A DNA stretch of 64,000 bases from Anaerolineales bacterium (GTDB taxonomy: Bacteria; Chloroflexota; Anaerolineae; Anaerolineales; Villigracilaceae): positions 1-64,000 of the forward strand of contig JADGEO010000010.1 in NCBI GenBank assembly GCA_016744335.1, written 5' to 3'. The notes under the pieces are model-generated. The model saw only the letters and a list, made by a program, of their open reading frames with translations, did not search any database and was not told the DNA's origin. The translations under genes and the position numbers were made by a program. Positions 9,477 to 20,827 of this stretch are shown here, piece by piece (position 1 is the stretch's first letter; every line of letters starts with the position of its first letter).

Positions 9477-10301
9477 TTACCAAGCCGTCCAGCCACCATC
9501 AACGACCACGTTTGAGCCAGTCATATAGGAGGAGGCTTCGGAGGCTAAATAAAGGAGTGCGCCGTTCATTTCATCTAGTTTTGCCATACGTCCCATGATG
9601 GTTTTTGCGGAATAATTCTTCGTGAAAGTTTCATCATGGTCGTTATACACACCGCCAGGAGTGAGCGCATTCACGCGGATATCGGTTTCGGCATAATACG
9701 CCGCCAGATATTTTGTGAAGCCCATCACGCCTGCTTTTGTGGTCGTATAATAAACGGGTTTAAACGCAACACGTTTACCATCTTTGAGATAAATGCGTTG
9801 GTCAGGTCCGTTCAAGCCATAGGTTGAGCAGATGTTGATGATACTACCTTTTCCTGCTTCTACCATTGGTTTTACGCAAGCTTGCGTGACCAAAAACATG
9901 CCCGTTAAGTTTACGTTTAGGGCATCGTTCCATTGGTCGAGGGGATAATCTTCAAATGCGCCCGGGGCAATGCCTTTCTCTGCTGCGCTTGCGTCAAATT
10001 TGGGGTCAAGTGCGGCAGAATTGACGAGGATGTCGAGGCTGGAAAAGGTGTTTAGGGTCGTAGAAACCAGCTCAAGACAAGATTCTTGGCTGGTCACATC
10101 TAATCCAAAGCTGACTGCTGGAAACCCAGCTTGGGTCAAGGTCGTCGCGGTCTTTTCTGCATCATCCTTATTAATATCTGCTACAACGACATTTGCGCCT
10201 GCTTCGGCAAGGGTGCGCGAAAATTCCGCACCCAATAAACCTGAGCCACCTGTTACGATGGCTGTTTTTCCTGTTAAATCAAATTTTTCTTGAATGGTCA
10301 T
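9477..10301 (-). CDS. SDR-family oxidoreductase (PtmA-like)
   Basis: TGKTAIVTGGSGLLGAEFSRTLAEAGANVVVADI; YYTTTKAGVMGF; C-term SSYMTGSNVVVDGGWTAW. Confidence 0.85.
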   Translation of the reverse strand: MTIQEKFDLTGKTAIVTGGSGLLGAEFSRTLAEAGANVVVADINKDDAEKTATTLTQAGFPAVSFGLDVTSQESCLELVSTTLNTFSSLDILVNSAALDPKFDASAAEKGIAPGAFEDYPLDQWNDALNVNLTGMFLVTQACVKPMVEAGKGSIINICSTYGLNGPDQRIYLKDGKRVAFKPVYYTTTKAGVMGFTKYLAAYYAETDIRVNALTPGGVYNDHDETFTKNYSAKTIMGRMAKLDEMNGALLYLASEASSYMTGSNVVVDGGWTAW

Positions 10302-10303
10302 AA

Positions 10304-11764
10304 TTATTCCTTTAAGTTTTTAATATTATGGTACTTTCCTTGCAAAAAAAAGTAGAGGAAAGTACTCGAAAAGAAAATGGTAAGAAGTGCTGTTGAGTTT
10401 CTAGAAAGATATATTGGCTTTACTTGGTTGAATTCATAAGGGTAAAGCGTAGACCAATAGGCAAGGGAGAGCGTGATGATAAAGAGGGTATAAATCGCTT
10501 TTCTCTTGGTAGAGATGGGGCGAGGTAAATTATAAAGGAAGAGCATCATTGGAACAACAAGAATGGTAAGTTTATAATCGAAGCTCGCGGCGGGAATCAT
10601 CAATGCGCCGATGGTGGCTATCAAAAAAAGATAGGGGTTGAAGCCTTTTTGGTTTTTTTTATAAAGCTGAAAAATGATTGCAAAGATAACGCTAAGAAAT
10701 AGAAGAAGAAAAATATTTTCTATTATTCCTGCATATTTTGTGGCGATTATTTGTGCTTCTTCGCTGAGATAATAGCTAAATCCTGATATGGATAAATCCT
10801 CGTATCTGGAGCTTTGCATATTGGCTCTTTTGAAAATTTGCTCCATAAAATCATAAAAAAGTTGATAGCCTAGCACAAAAAGAAGGGAAAAATTTAAGGT
10901 AGCTAATGCTAAAAATCTCTTGAGATTATTTTTTATATCTCGCCAATCTCGCACGAGCATAACGATAAAAATAATTGGGTATAGTTTTAATTGCACCGCG
11001 ATTATAAAAAAAATATAGGCAAAATAACGGTATTTATGCTGATAATGAAAAATATAAATCGCTAAAAGTATAAAAAAGAAAGCAATCACATTAAATTGCC
11101 CGCGCTCTAATTCAAATTGAAAACTATAAGAAAAAAGCCCGACCACGCCCAAAAGCGCAAGAATACCATATTCTTTTTTACGCAAAAAAGCTAAGGGAAG
11201 CCAAAAAACAGAGACCGCATAACTCAGAATCGTAATTAGTGTCAAAACTTTATAATAAGCGGGGTAGCCCAAAATAATAAAGGGCGTAAAAAGAGCCAGC
11301 GCAAAAGGCGTATAAGGCACAACCCCATCGGCGTAGGGAGAAACGCCCTCGCTTAGCCAAGCGTTAATATGGCTTACCGTCATCTCTACATCAAACCCGA
11401 TATAGGGTGTCCACGCATTCGGAATATATTTTTGAAAATACCGAATATGGATTTCGGTAAGAAAAAGCGGGGAAATAAAAAAAAGTATATATAAAAACAA
11501 AAAACTAATCAAAAGCCAGAAAAACACAGGAAGGTCTAAGATTTTTTCTAGCACCTGCCCAATTTCTTTTTTAGATTTTTTATCTTCTTTTATTGTCTGC
11601 GCTCCCACACCAATAAGGACAAAGATAATGCCAATTTCTACGCTCAAAATTTGTGCAGCACCAAATATATTCTCATCTTGCCCTGCACCTAAAGAATCAG
11701 AAAATAAAGGGAAGAGGACAAAAAATATGCCAAGGGCTAGAAAAATGAGCGTGCTTTTCTTCAT
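10304..11764 (-). CDS. Polytopic membrane glycosyltransferase-like protein (DUF2029/GT87-like)
   Basis: Multiple hydrophobic helices; ...YADGVVPYTPFALALFTPFIILGYPAYYK... and LERGQFNVIAFFFILLAIYIF... Confidence 0.65.
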   Translation of the reverse strand: MKKSTLIFLALGIFFVLFPLFSDSLGAGQDENIFGAAQILSVEIGIIFVLIGVGAQTIKEDKKSKKEIGQVLEKILDLPVFFWLLISFLFLYILFFISPLFLTEIHIRYFQKYIPNAWTPYIGFDVEMTVSHINAWLSEGVSPYADGVVPYTPFALALFTPFIILGYPAYYKVLTLITILSYAVSVFWLPLAFLRKKEYGILALLGVVGLFSYSFQFELERGQFNVIAFFFILLAIYIFHYQHKYRYFAYIFFIIAVQLKLYPIIFIVMLVRDWRDIKNNLKRFLALATLNFSLLFVLGYQLFYDFMEQIFKRANMQSSRYEDLSISGFSYYLSEEAQIIATKYAGIIENIFLLLFLSVIFAIIFQLYKKNQKGFNPYLFLIATIGALMIPAASFDYKLTILVVPMMLFLYNLPRPISTKRKAIYTLFIITLSLAYWSTLYPYEFNQVKPIYLSRNSTALLTIFFSSTFLYFFLQGKYHNIKNLKE

Positions 11765-12010
11765 TTAAAAACCTATTTGATGGGATGAGGGGCACCGCGT
11801 CGCCGCGTACTTCGACAGGCTAAGCATACGTGTTTTGGGCTTGCGTGCTATGCCCCGAACATTCTTGGGGAGAGAAACTTTGGCGCGCACGATGATTGAA
11901 ATCATCGTCTGAAAAACAAAGTGTGATAAATCGCACTAAAAAATCGCGCGAGAACTTGTTTCAACGCATGGCAATAATATCGACAGGATTGATTTACACT
12001 GAACAAATCT

Positions 12011-13723
12011 CTACTCAACCTTGCGATACAAATTACCCAATCCCGATTTTTGGATTGGCTCTAACCCCTGTGTTATTTCAGTTAGCCATATTTGATATTT
12101 AGGTGCTTCTCTATCAGGTGGATAAAAAATGGCTAAAACGCCCTTCCCCGAACGAATAGTATCGGATTGCTCAGATCCCCAAATAGCGTAAACGGGGCGA
12201 TTGGTCCAAAAATAGACTGCGGGAGGTTGATTGGTATAGACTTCAACATCGTCTGGCAAATCACGAATTGCCTCCATCACTGTAGATTCACTCCAACGCC
12301 ACGAGGCAAATCCTAGTGCAGATTCTTGCAATTCTACTACTGTACGATTTTTGGCAATAAAAGAAGTTGTTAGCAAAAAGAGGGCGAGGCTTATAGCCAA
12401 AAGACGTGGAAGTATTTTACCCGCTTCGTAAAGTTTGTGAATAAAATAAACCAGCATTATCAGAATAGCAACATAAATGGGAGAGAGTATACGGTCGTTG
12501 AGCGGCGTGGCGGCATCGAAATAGGAAAGTGAAACCAGCAAAGAACCAAGATAACCAAATATATATAAAACCGTAGTGAAGGAGATAATTTCTGGACGTG
12601 CATTTTTTTCTGGTTTTAGAAAGTATTTTATGCCACGCGGAAGCACCCAAATAAGGAGGCTAATTAGAAAGATAAGAAGGAAAATTGCTAAAATGGAGTA
12701 TTCTGGGGTTTCAAAATAAGGGAGGATAAATTGGAACAAACTTCTTAATCCACGCCCTGCATTTGCAAGAGTAACGGGATGCCAGACAATCATGCGGTTT
12801 GTTGCTGTGCCGCCAACTATTTTGTTGCGCAACATCCATGCTAAAGTGAAGGGAAGAACGCCTGCTAGAAAATAAGCAAGAGAGATGAAGCGTTTTTTCC
12901 ATGTTGGAAATAAGATAAAGATGGCAACGATAAAAGTGGCTATTAATGAGAGTGCGGCATAGCGGGTGAGGTAGGAGATTCCAGTGATAATACCCGTAAT
13001 GATGAGCCATTTCCCCCCTTTAACTCCCCCCGAGGGGGGGAGTACTTTCTCCTTCCCCCTTCGGGGAAAGGTTGGGCGTTGTCCTGAGTTTGTCGAAGGG
13101 ATGGGGGAAAAAACTCTATAAAAAGCTAAAAATGCCAACAAGCTAATAAAAAGATAAAGCGGTTCACTCAAGGCTTGGGCATGAAGGCGGAGAAGTGAGC
13201 TGTTTAATAAGAAAAGTGTGGCTAAAAGAAGACCTGCAAGGTAAGGTTCAAACCCGAAAGGTTTTATTGATACGTTTTTTATATCTAATGGTTTTGATGA
13301 AGTCTTTTCTGGTTTTGTTGAGGCGCGTTTGAAACCTTTCGGGTTTTGTTGAGAAGATTTTGTCATCTTATAGCCGAGCAAGCCCAAAACTCCTGCGTTT
13401 ACACCAAAGATTAGGACATTTAGGACGCGCGCGCTTCTGTAAGGATCAATTTTCAGAATAGAGCTAATGATTGCTAGGCTAAATGAATAAAAGGGGGGCC
13501 AATGCGTGATTGGCTCTAATCCCGTTGCAAGCCAGATGCGCGTGAAACCTTGCCCTGCCAACAAAGCACGAGATGCCGCAATATAGGAGATGGCATCGTC
13601 TGTGAGACCGAGACCATGCGGCGTGCTAATTTCCAGCAACCAAGCTCCAGTTGCAGTGAGCAAGATCAATACAAGGGCGTACGCGGTTTTTCTATCCATA
13701 AAAAGAAAACCGCTAATCTTCAC
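12011..13723 (-). CDS. GT39-like membrane glycosyltransferase with two in-frame repeat insertions
   Basis: AISYIAASRALLAGQGFTR...PITHWPPFYSFSLAI...; TM-rich; repeat-derived segments described in findings. Confidence 0.7.
   Translation of the reverse strand: MKISGFLFMDRKTAYALVLILLTATGAWLLEISTPHGLGLTDDAISYIAASRALLAGQGFTRIWLATGLEPITHWPPFYSFSLAIISSILKIDPYRSARVLNVLIFGVNAGVLGLLGYKMTKSSQQNPKGFKRASTKPEKTSSKPLDIKNVSIKPFGFEPYLAGLLLATLFLLNSSLLRLHAQALSEPLYLFISLLAFLAFYRVFSPIPSTNSGQRPTFPRRGKEKVLPPSGGVKGGKWLIITGIITGISYLTRYAALSLIATFIVAIFILFPTWKKRFISLAYFLAGVLPFTLAWMLRNKIVGGTATNRMIVWHPVTLANAGRGLRSLFQFILPYFETPEYSILAIFLLIFLISLLIWVLPRGIKYFLKPEKNARPEIISFTTVLYIFGYLGSLLVSLSYFDAATPLNDRILSPIYVAILIMLVYFIHKLYEAGKILPRLLAISLALFLLTTSFIAKNRTVVELQESALGFASWRWSESTVMEAIRDLPDDVEVYTNQPPAVYFWTNRPVYAIWGSEQSDTIRSGKGVLAIFYPPDREAPKYQIWLTEITQGLEPIQKSGLGNLYRKVE
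13008..13111. repeat. Intergenic-type G/C-palindrome repeat inside the GT39 CDS
   Basis: cccccctttaactccccccgaggggggg...cttcggggaaagg...cctgagtttgtcgaagggatggggg, translated FSPIPSTNSGQRPTFPRRGKEKVLPPSGGVKGGKW. Confidence 0.75.
13249..13347. repeat. Inverted-repeat element (AAACCCGAAAGGTTT arms) inside the GT39 CDS
   Basis: 15-bp arms 13250-13264 and 13332-13346 are perfect reverse complements; translates NPKGFKRASTKPEKTSSKPLDIKNVSIKPFGFE. Confidence 0.85.
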
Positions 13724-13771
13724 AAATCATCACTAATTTTATTTTTGCGAAGATTTGCGAGATTAGCGGTT
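13708..13771. repeat. AACCGCTAATC...GATTAGCGGTT palindromic repeat, copy 1
   Basis: accgctaatcttcacaaatcatcacta...gaagatttgcgagattagcggtt; second copy at 28439. Confidence 0.8.
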
Positions 13772-13792
13772 AAATCGTTTCTGCTGGGGGGG

Positions 13793-15562
<1,770 letters not shown>

Positions 15563-15573
15563 TTATACACGCT

Positions 15574-17598
15574 TTACTCTTCTATACAATAGCTATCTTC
15601 TGCCAAAGTGCGCATTTCAGGGGTGATTTCCATCCCTCTCAGCGAATCACAGGCTTGTTCAAGAATATAAGGCTCATTTTTTAAGAATAATGCGATTTCT
15701 TGGACTCGCTCCGCATCCCCCAGCATCGCGGCGGCTTGAACAAAGGGGAGCCATTCAACAGCATCCTGCGGGACAAACGCGTTTTGGCTTGCTTGCCGAT
15801 CAAAAAGCGCGACCGCGTTCCAGTCGCCGATTTGGCGCGCCAAAGTCGCTTTCTGGTAGATATAACACCAATTGTGAGCGGGTTCAAGTCCAAAAACGAT
15901 TTCGGGCGGTGTGTGAAAATTTGCATCTGGCAAAATATGTTCCACTTCTGAGAATGCACCAACTTGCTTAATCCGCTCAATTTCCCATTTAGAGTATTCT
16001 GGCTGAAAGCCATCAATAATCTGAACACATGAACCCGAAGTTGGCTGTGTCAAAATCAAGATATTTCTATAGTTGGCATAAGTCTCAATTCCCCTACGAT
16101 AACCAAACTCTTGTCGTTCCTTTGCAATGATCTTTTCTACAGATTCATCATTAAGCACTACAGCATAAACACCCGGTTGAACAACCCTTTCATTAGTTCC
16201 ATTGGGGTAATAGATCTGGTTGGCAGGTCCCCATATAAAATAATCTTCTTCTGTCGCCACACGCGGATAATTCACGACCAACGTTGTTCTCTCCCCAAGG
16301 TGTGGAATTCGCCAACTCACCTGCCACCAAAATTCATTCATTGATTCAGTTTCAGTAACAAATTTTTTGGTGTTCGCTTTATGCGTTAAGATAGCGATTG
16401 TAATTAACATCGAAAAAAGAATAAGCCGAATATATTTTTCTCTAAATGTATAAAGCAACGCGACCAAAACCATCACCGCGCCTAAAGAACCTGGCAAGGT
16501 ATACCGTGAATATGTCGGAAAACTAACTTGTCGGTTAACTAAAATAATGGGGAGTTGGCAAATAACCATGCTAAAAAACCCGATCCAAAGAGCTTCTATC
16601 TGCCAAGATGTACCCTCTTTAGATGGCTTTTTTTTCTGTTTTAAAAAATAATAAAGCTGATAAATAATTGCTGTAACAACTAAGAAGATGAGAAACATCT
16701 TTGTGCCGCTTAATAATTTGAAGTCTCTTTGGTAAAGTTGTGAGAAAGGCGTTATCCACGCACCAAAAAGAACAGCAACGCTATCTTCATAAAGGTGCGA
16801 TATCCAGACAAGCGATTGAGCAAAGGGATCAGAGAGAAAGCCTGTAAGCTGTTTTCCCATATCCGTTGCGCCACGTTCACTCTCAAAGATGAAGAAACGC
16901 CAGATAATAAAAGGTACAGATATAAGTAAAAAAGCTGCACCCCGCCGAATAGCAGTCATCATTTTTGATGAAAAACTTCCCTTTTCTCGTAAGGAAAGTG
17001 CAAGAATAAGCAGTAATCTTAATGCTTCTATACCCAAATAGTATTCCATCAATCCCAAATAGAACCACCCTAAAAATATGGATAGCGCAAAAAAGATAAT
17101 CCGTGCAGATTTTTTCTCAGTAAGAATTGCCTTAAGCGTCAATGCAATCGAGAATGTCGCAGAAGCCAAACTTACAAGATGAGCCTGATAATCAATGCCA
17201 TTGGGTTGCGAGAGAAAGCCGGGGTAAATTAGAAAAAGAATTGCCATCAGCAATGTTGCGCTGCGCTCTTTTGGCCAGAAAAGGCGCAGTGCCCAGAGAA
17301 ATCCAATGCCGCTTAGAAGACGGAAAAAATATGTGCTTAGGTTGTAATAAAGAGGATTACTACCAAATGCCCAATAAGAAGGAATCATGACAAGCGCACG
17401 CAATGGACGGTCTCCGCTAAAAATATCAAAAAAAACCGATGTTCCTCTCACCTGCCCCGCGTACATTAAATACCAATCGTCGTGGCTATAACCAAGTTCA
17501 TAAATTAAAGGCAAGTATGCCATGGCAGAAAATATCCCCAAAACGAAAATTGAGGCAAATGGTTCAGAGCTAAAAAGGGCTTTAAGTTTTCTAATCAT
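15574..17598 (-). CDS. Polytopic membrane protein, glycan-cluster type, paralog A
   Basis: MRN-type N-term TM; YSHDDWYLMYAGQVRG...; extracytoplasmic C-terminal domain; closely related to 17623-19641. Confidence 0.6.
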   Translation of the reverse strand: MIRKLKALFSSEPFASIFVLGIFSAMAYLPLIYELGYSHDDWYLMYAGQVRGTSVFFDIFSGDRPLRALVMIPSYWAFGSNPLYYNLSTYFFRLLSGIGFLWALRLFWPKERSATLLMAILFLIYPGFLSQPNGIDYQAHLVSLASATFSIALTLKAILTEKKSARIIFFALSIFLGWFYLGLMEYYLGIEALRLLLILALSLREKGSFSSKMMTAIRRGAAFLLISVPFIIWRFFIFESERGATDMGKQLTGFLSDPFAQSLVWISHLYEDSVAVLFGAWITPFSQLYQRDFKLLSGTKMFLIFLVVTAIIYQLYYFLKQKKKPSKEGTSWQIEALWIGFFSMVICQLPIILVNRQVSFPTYSRYTLPGSLGAVMVLVALLYTFREKYIRLILFSMLITIAILTHKANTKKFVTETESMNEFWWQVSWRIPHLGERTTLVVNYPRVATEEDYFIWGPANQIYYPNGTNERVVQPGVYAVVLNDESVEKIIAKERQEFGYRRGIETYANYRNILILTQPTSGSCVQIIDGFQPEYSKWEIERIKQVGAFSEVEHILPDANFHTPPEIVFGLEPAHNWCYIYQKATLARQIGDWNAVALFDRQASQNAFVPQDAVEWLPFVQAAAMLGDAERVQEIALFLKNEPYILEQACDSLRGMEITPEMRTLAEDSYCIEE

Positions 17599-17622
17599 TT
17601 TCTAGTTTTTAAGTCTATTTTC

Positions 17623-19641
17623 TCATTCGTGCACACAATAAATACTTTCAGACAAAGCACGCATTTCAGGAGTGAGTTCCATTTCTAAAAGAATTTCACA
17701 GGCTTGCTGAATAACAAAATCTTCTTTTTTAATATAGGATTTGATTTCTTGGGCGCGTTCCCCATCCCCCAGCATAACAGCGGCTTGAATAAAGGGCATC
17801 CATTCGATGGGATCTTTCGGAGCGTCCCCCTGTGAGCTTGCTTGCTGATCGAGAGAGGCGACCAAGTTCCAGTCGCCAGTTTGACGCGCCAATGTCGCTT
17901 TCTGGTAGATATAACACCAATCGTGAGCAGGTTCAACACCAAAAACGATTTCGGGCGGCACGTGAGTTTCTGCATCCGTCAGAATATGTTCCACATCTGA
18001 ATAAGCACCAACTTGCATAATTCGATCATTTTCCCATTGCGAATACTCTGGTTGAGAGCCATCAATAATATGAACACATGAGTTTAATGTGGGCTGAGTC
18101 ACAATAAGGAGTTCTTGATAATCAGGAAAGATTACAGTTCCTCTTCGTCCACGCGAAGGTTGCGGTTGCTGTGCAAAGATATTCAACATAGTATCGTGCG
18201 TGAGTACCAGCGCATAAACGCCAGGGCGCACTCGGTTTTTGCTTATCCCTTCGGGATAATAAATTTGACTTGCTGGTCCCCAAACAAAATACTCTTCTTC
18301 TATTGCACTGACGGGATAATTTGCAATCAAAGTTGTTTCTTGGGCAATATGTGGAATGCGCCAACTAACTTGCCACCAAAAGTCTTGAAGACTATCTCTC
18401 TCTTGCGCAAAACTAACCGCGTTTGCATGATGTGTTAACGTAGCGATAAAAATTAGACTTGCTAGAACTGCCGTTCTTACCTTTTTGTTTGTAAAATAAT
18501 AAGCTATAGCTACGAGAATAAAGGCAACGCCAATCGAAGCTGCTAAGGTATAACGTGAATGGCTGGGAAAGATGACAGAGCGATTAACAAGTGTGATTGG
18601 AAGTAGCCCCGCTATCAATGTTAGAAAACCAAGCCATAGCGCTTCTTTTTGCCAACGATTATCTTCAATAAGGGCTTCATCTTCTTGTAGCCCACTTTTT
18701 CTTAAGAAGAAAAATACGCCTATTACAAGAGCAACAACAATAATGCCAAGAGAAAAACCAACTATGGTCTCTTTTATGCGCATCCCAAAAGCAAGTTGGG
18801 AGAGAGGAACTCCCCAAGCTAAGAATAAAGTTTTTATCGCATCATGTGCGAGGTTAATAATCCAAGTTACTCCCATAAGCAAAGGCGATTCGGCAAATCC
18901 GCTCAATTGTGCACCTATATTTGTTGCGCCACGTTCGCTATCAAAGAGAAAAAACCGCCAAAAAATAAAAGGTAGAGGCACAAGCAAAACGGGAAGGCTT
19001 TGTAAAAATCCCCACTTCACCTTTTTTAGAAAATTATCCTTTTTACGCAGAGCAAATGTAAATATGAGCAAAAATCTTAAGACTTCTATGCCAATAAAAT
19101 ACTCAACCAAGCCTAAATAAAGCCATGCCAAAAGTGCAGAGACAATTAGATAACCAGACCGTACAAAAACATTTGAGGCTAAAAGTGACTTTAAAGTTAA
19201 CGCAAGAGAAAAGGTTGCGGCGGCTAATGCGACCATTTGGGATTGATAATCGATACCATTTGGTTGAGAGAGAAAGCCAGGGTAGACGAGAAAGAGAAGA
19301 GCCATCCACAGTGTTGCTTGGCGTTGCTTTGCCCACAGGAGTTGTGTTGTCCACAAAAAACCTATGCCGCTAAGCAAGCGAAAAAAATAAGCACTTAAAT
19401 TATAAAAAAGCGCATTCTCGCCAAATAGCAAATAAGCCGGCTCTAGCACAAAGGCTCGTAAAGGGCGATCTTCGCTAAAAACTGTATGGAAAATCGAAGC
19501 TCCCTTCACCTTTGCCGCGTACATTAAATACCAATCATCGTGGGTATATCCAAAATTATTGATTAAAGGCAAATATACCAATGCCGAAATAATTGTTAAT
19601 AAGGCGATAAAACGAAAATTTTCGCTTTTTAAAACTTTCAC
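17623..19641 (-). CDS. Polytopic membrane protein, glycan-cluster type, paralog B
   Basis: YTHDDWYLMYAAKVKGAS...; aligns along entire length with the preceding ORF. Confidence 0.6.
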   Translation of the reverse strand: MKVLKSENFRFIALLTIISALVYLPLINNFGYTHDDWYLMYAAKVKGASIFHTVFSEDRPLRAFVLEPAYLLFGENALFYNLSAYFFRLLSGIGFLWTTQLLWAKQRQATLWMALLFLVYPGFLSQPNGIDYQSQMVALAAATFSLALTLKSLLASNVFVRSGYLIVSALLAWLYLGLVEYFIGIEVLRFLLIFTFALRKKDNFLKKVKWGFLQSLPVLLVPLPFIFWRFFLFDSERGATNIGAQLSGFAESPLLMGVTWIINLAHDAIKTLFLAWGVPLSQLAFGMRIKETIVGFSLGIIVVALVIGVFFFLRKSGLQEDEALIEDNRWQKEALWLGFLTLIAGLLPITLVNRSVIFPSHSRYTLAASIGVAFILVAIAYYFTNKKVRTAVLASLIFIATLTHHANAVSFAQERDSLQDFWWQVSWRIPHIAQETTLIANYPVSAIEEEYFVWGPASQIYYPEGISKNRVRPGVYALVLTHDTMLNIFAQQPQPSRGRRGTVIFPDYQELLIVTQPTLNSCVHIIDGSQPEYSQWENDRIMQVGAYSDVEHILTDAETHVPPEIVFGVEPAHDWCYIYQKATLARQTGDWNLVASLDQQASSQGDAPKDPIEWMPFIQAAVMLGDGERAQEIKSYIKKEDFVIQQACEILLEMELTPEMRALSESIYCVHE

Positions 19642-19644
19642 AAT

Positions 19645-20637
19645 CTAGCCCTTTGCCGCTAAAACTAACTCAACCGCTCGCGCGCCATCTTCTAGCGAGC
19701 AACGCGGCTCGGCATTTCCTTTAACCATTTCAATAAAATGCTTCATTTGCTCCACAAAAAGAGTGTTACGCTCAAAGTTTTTTGGCAAAGGATAATCGGT
19801 GAGGATAGGTTCATCAGGATTTTTACTCCATGTCCCAAATTCATCTGGCATATCGTAATGATGCAAAACGCCATTGGCGTTATTCCAGCGGATTGTCCCT
19901 TTTGTCCCGACAATTTCAAGACGGTGGACGGGTGGACGCTGGAAATAATTAACGTGTACCGCACCGACCGCCCCTGACTTTAGCTTGAGTGCCATTTCCC
20001 CAACATCTTCCACGCCCTTAACTTCAAGGGGGGAAAGATGCCCCGCAAAAGATTTGATTTCTTCAACCTCACCCAAAATATAGCGGATGTAATCAATGGG
20101 GTGCGTTAACGTACCAATCACGCCCCCGCCTAAATCGACGCGTGACGCGTAGCTTTCACGATAATCTTCCCACGGATGCCAGTTGGGCAAATACTCGCCC
20201 CAATGCGAGTGAAAACTTAACATCTTTCCCAATGCGCCTTCGTTGATTAAATCACGGGCTTTATTTAAGGTCGGGTGATAACGAAATTGAAAACCGACCA
20301 AGATTCGTGAGCCGCTCTTTTTAGCGATACGGCGCAATTCATCTATGCGTGTTAAATCGTCCGAAATGGGTTTTTCGAGCAAAATATGGCATCCCGCTTC
20401 TGCGGCGGGGATAGCCACATCCATGTGCAGGGATGTAGGATTAGAGATAACTACGGCACTCACGCCTAAATCAAGTGCGTCTCGCAAGTCCGTTTTTACA
20501 GGAATCCCCGCTAATTCTTCATCATCCAATGTTGATTGATGCGTTCTATATAAGACAATATCATCCTGCCCTAACTCACGCAACATATTCAAATGACGGC
20601 GACCAATTGAGCCTAGCCCAGCAATTAGAAATTTCAT
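19645..20637 (-). CDS. Gfo/Idh/MocA family oxidoreductase
   Basis: MKFLIAGLGSIGRRHLNMLRELG...CHILLEKPISDD...GFQFRYHP. Confidence 0.9.
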   Translation of the reverse strand: MKFLIAGLGSIGRRHLNMLRELGQDDIVLYRTHQSTLDDEELAGIPVKTDLRDALDLGVSAVVISNPTSLHMDVAIPAAEAGCHILLEKPISDDLTRIDELRRIAKKSGSRILVGFQFRYHPTLNKARDLINEGALGKMLSFHSHWGEYLPNWHPWEDYRESYASRVDLGGGVIGTLTHPIDYIRYILGEVEEIKSFAGHLSPLEVKGVEDVGEMALKLKSGAVGAVHVNYFQRPPVHRLEIVGTKGTIRWNNANGVLHHYDMPDEFGTWSKNPDEPILTDYPLPKNFERNTLFVEQMKHFIEMVKGNAEPRCSLEDGARAVELVLAAKG

Positions 20638-20827
20638 AAATCTCCTATTAAACATTCGTAATAGAGAAAGTATACTTGAAAACCTAAAAGTATTAATATG
20701 AGATACTTAGGAATGAGCATTAAATAACTTATCCATTTAAAGCATACCTCACTCAATTTTGCTTCATTAATGGGTAATTTATTTCTTCCTAAATCCTTAT
20801 TGACAATCAAAATCGCAGGAGTAGATT

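Noticed and set aside
18572-19120. 182-aa plus-strand ORF
   Set aside because: Antisense to the paralog B membrane protein; basic low-complexity translation.
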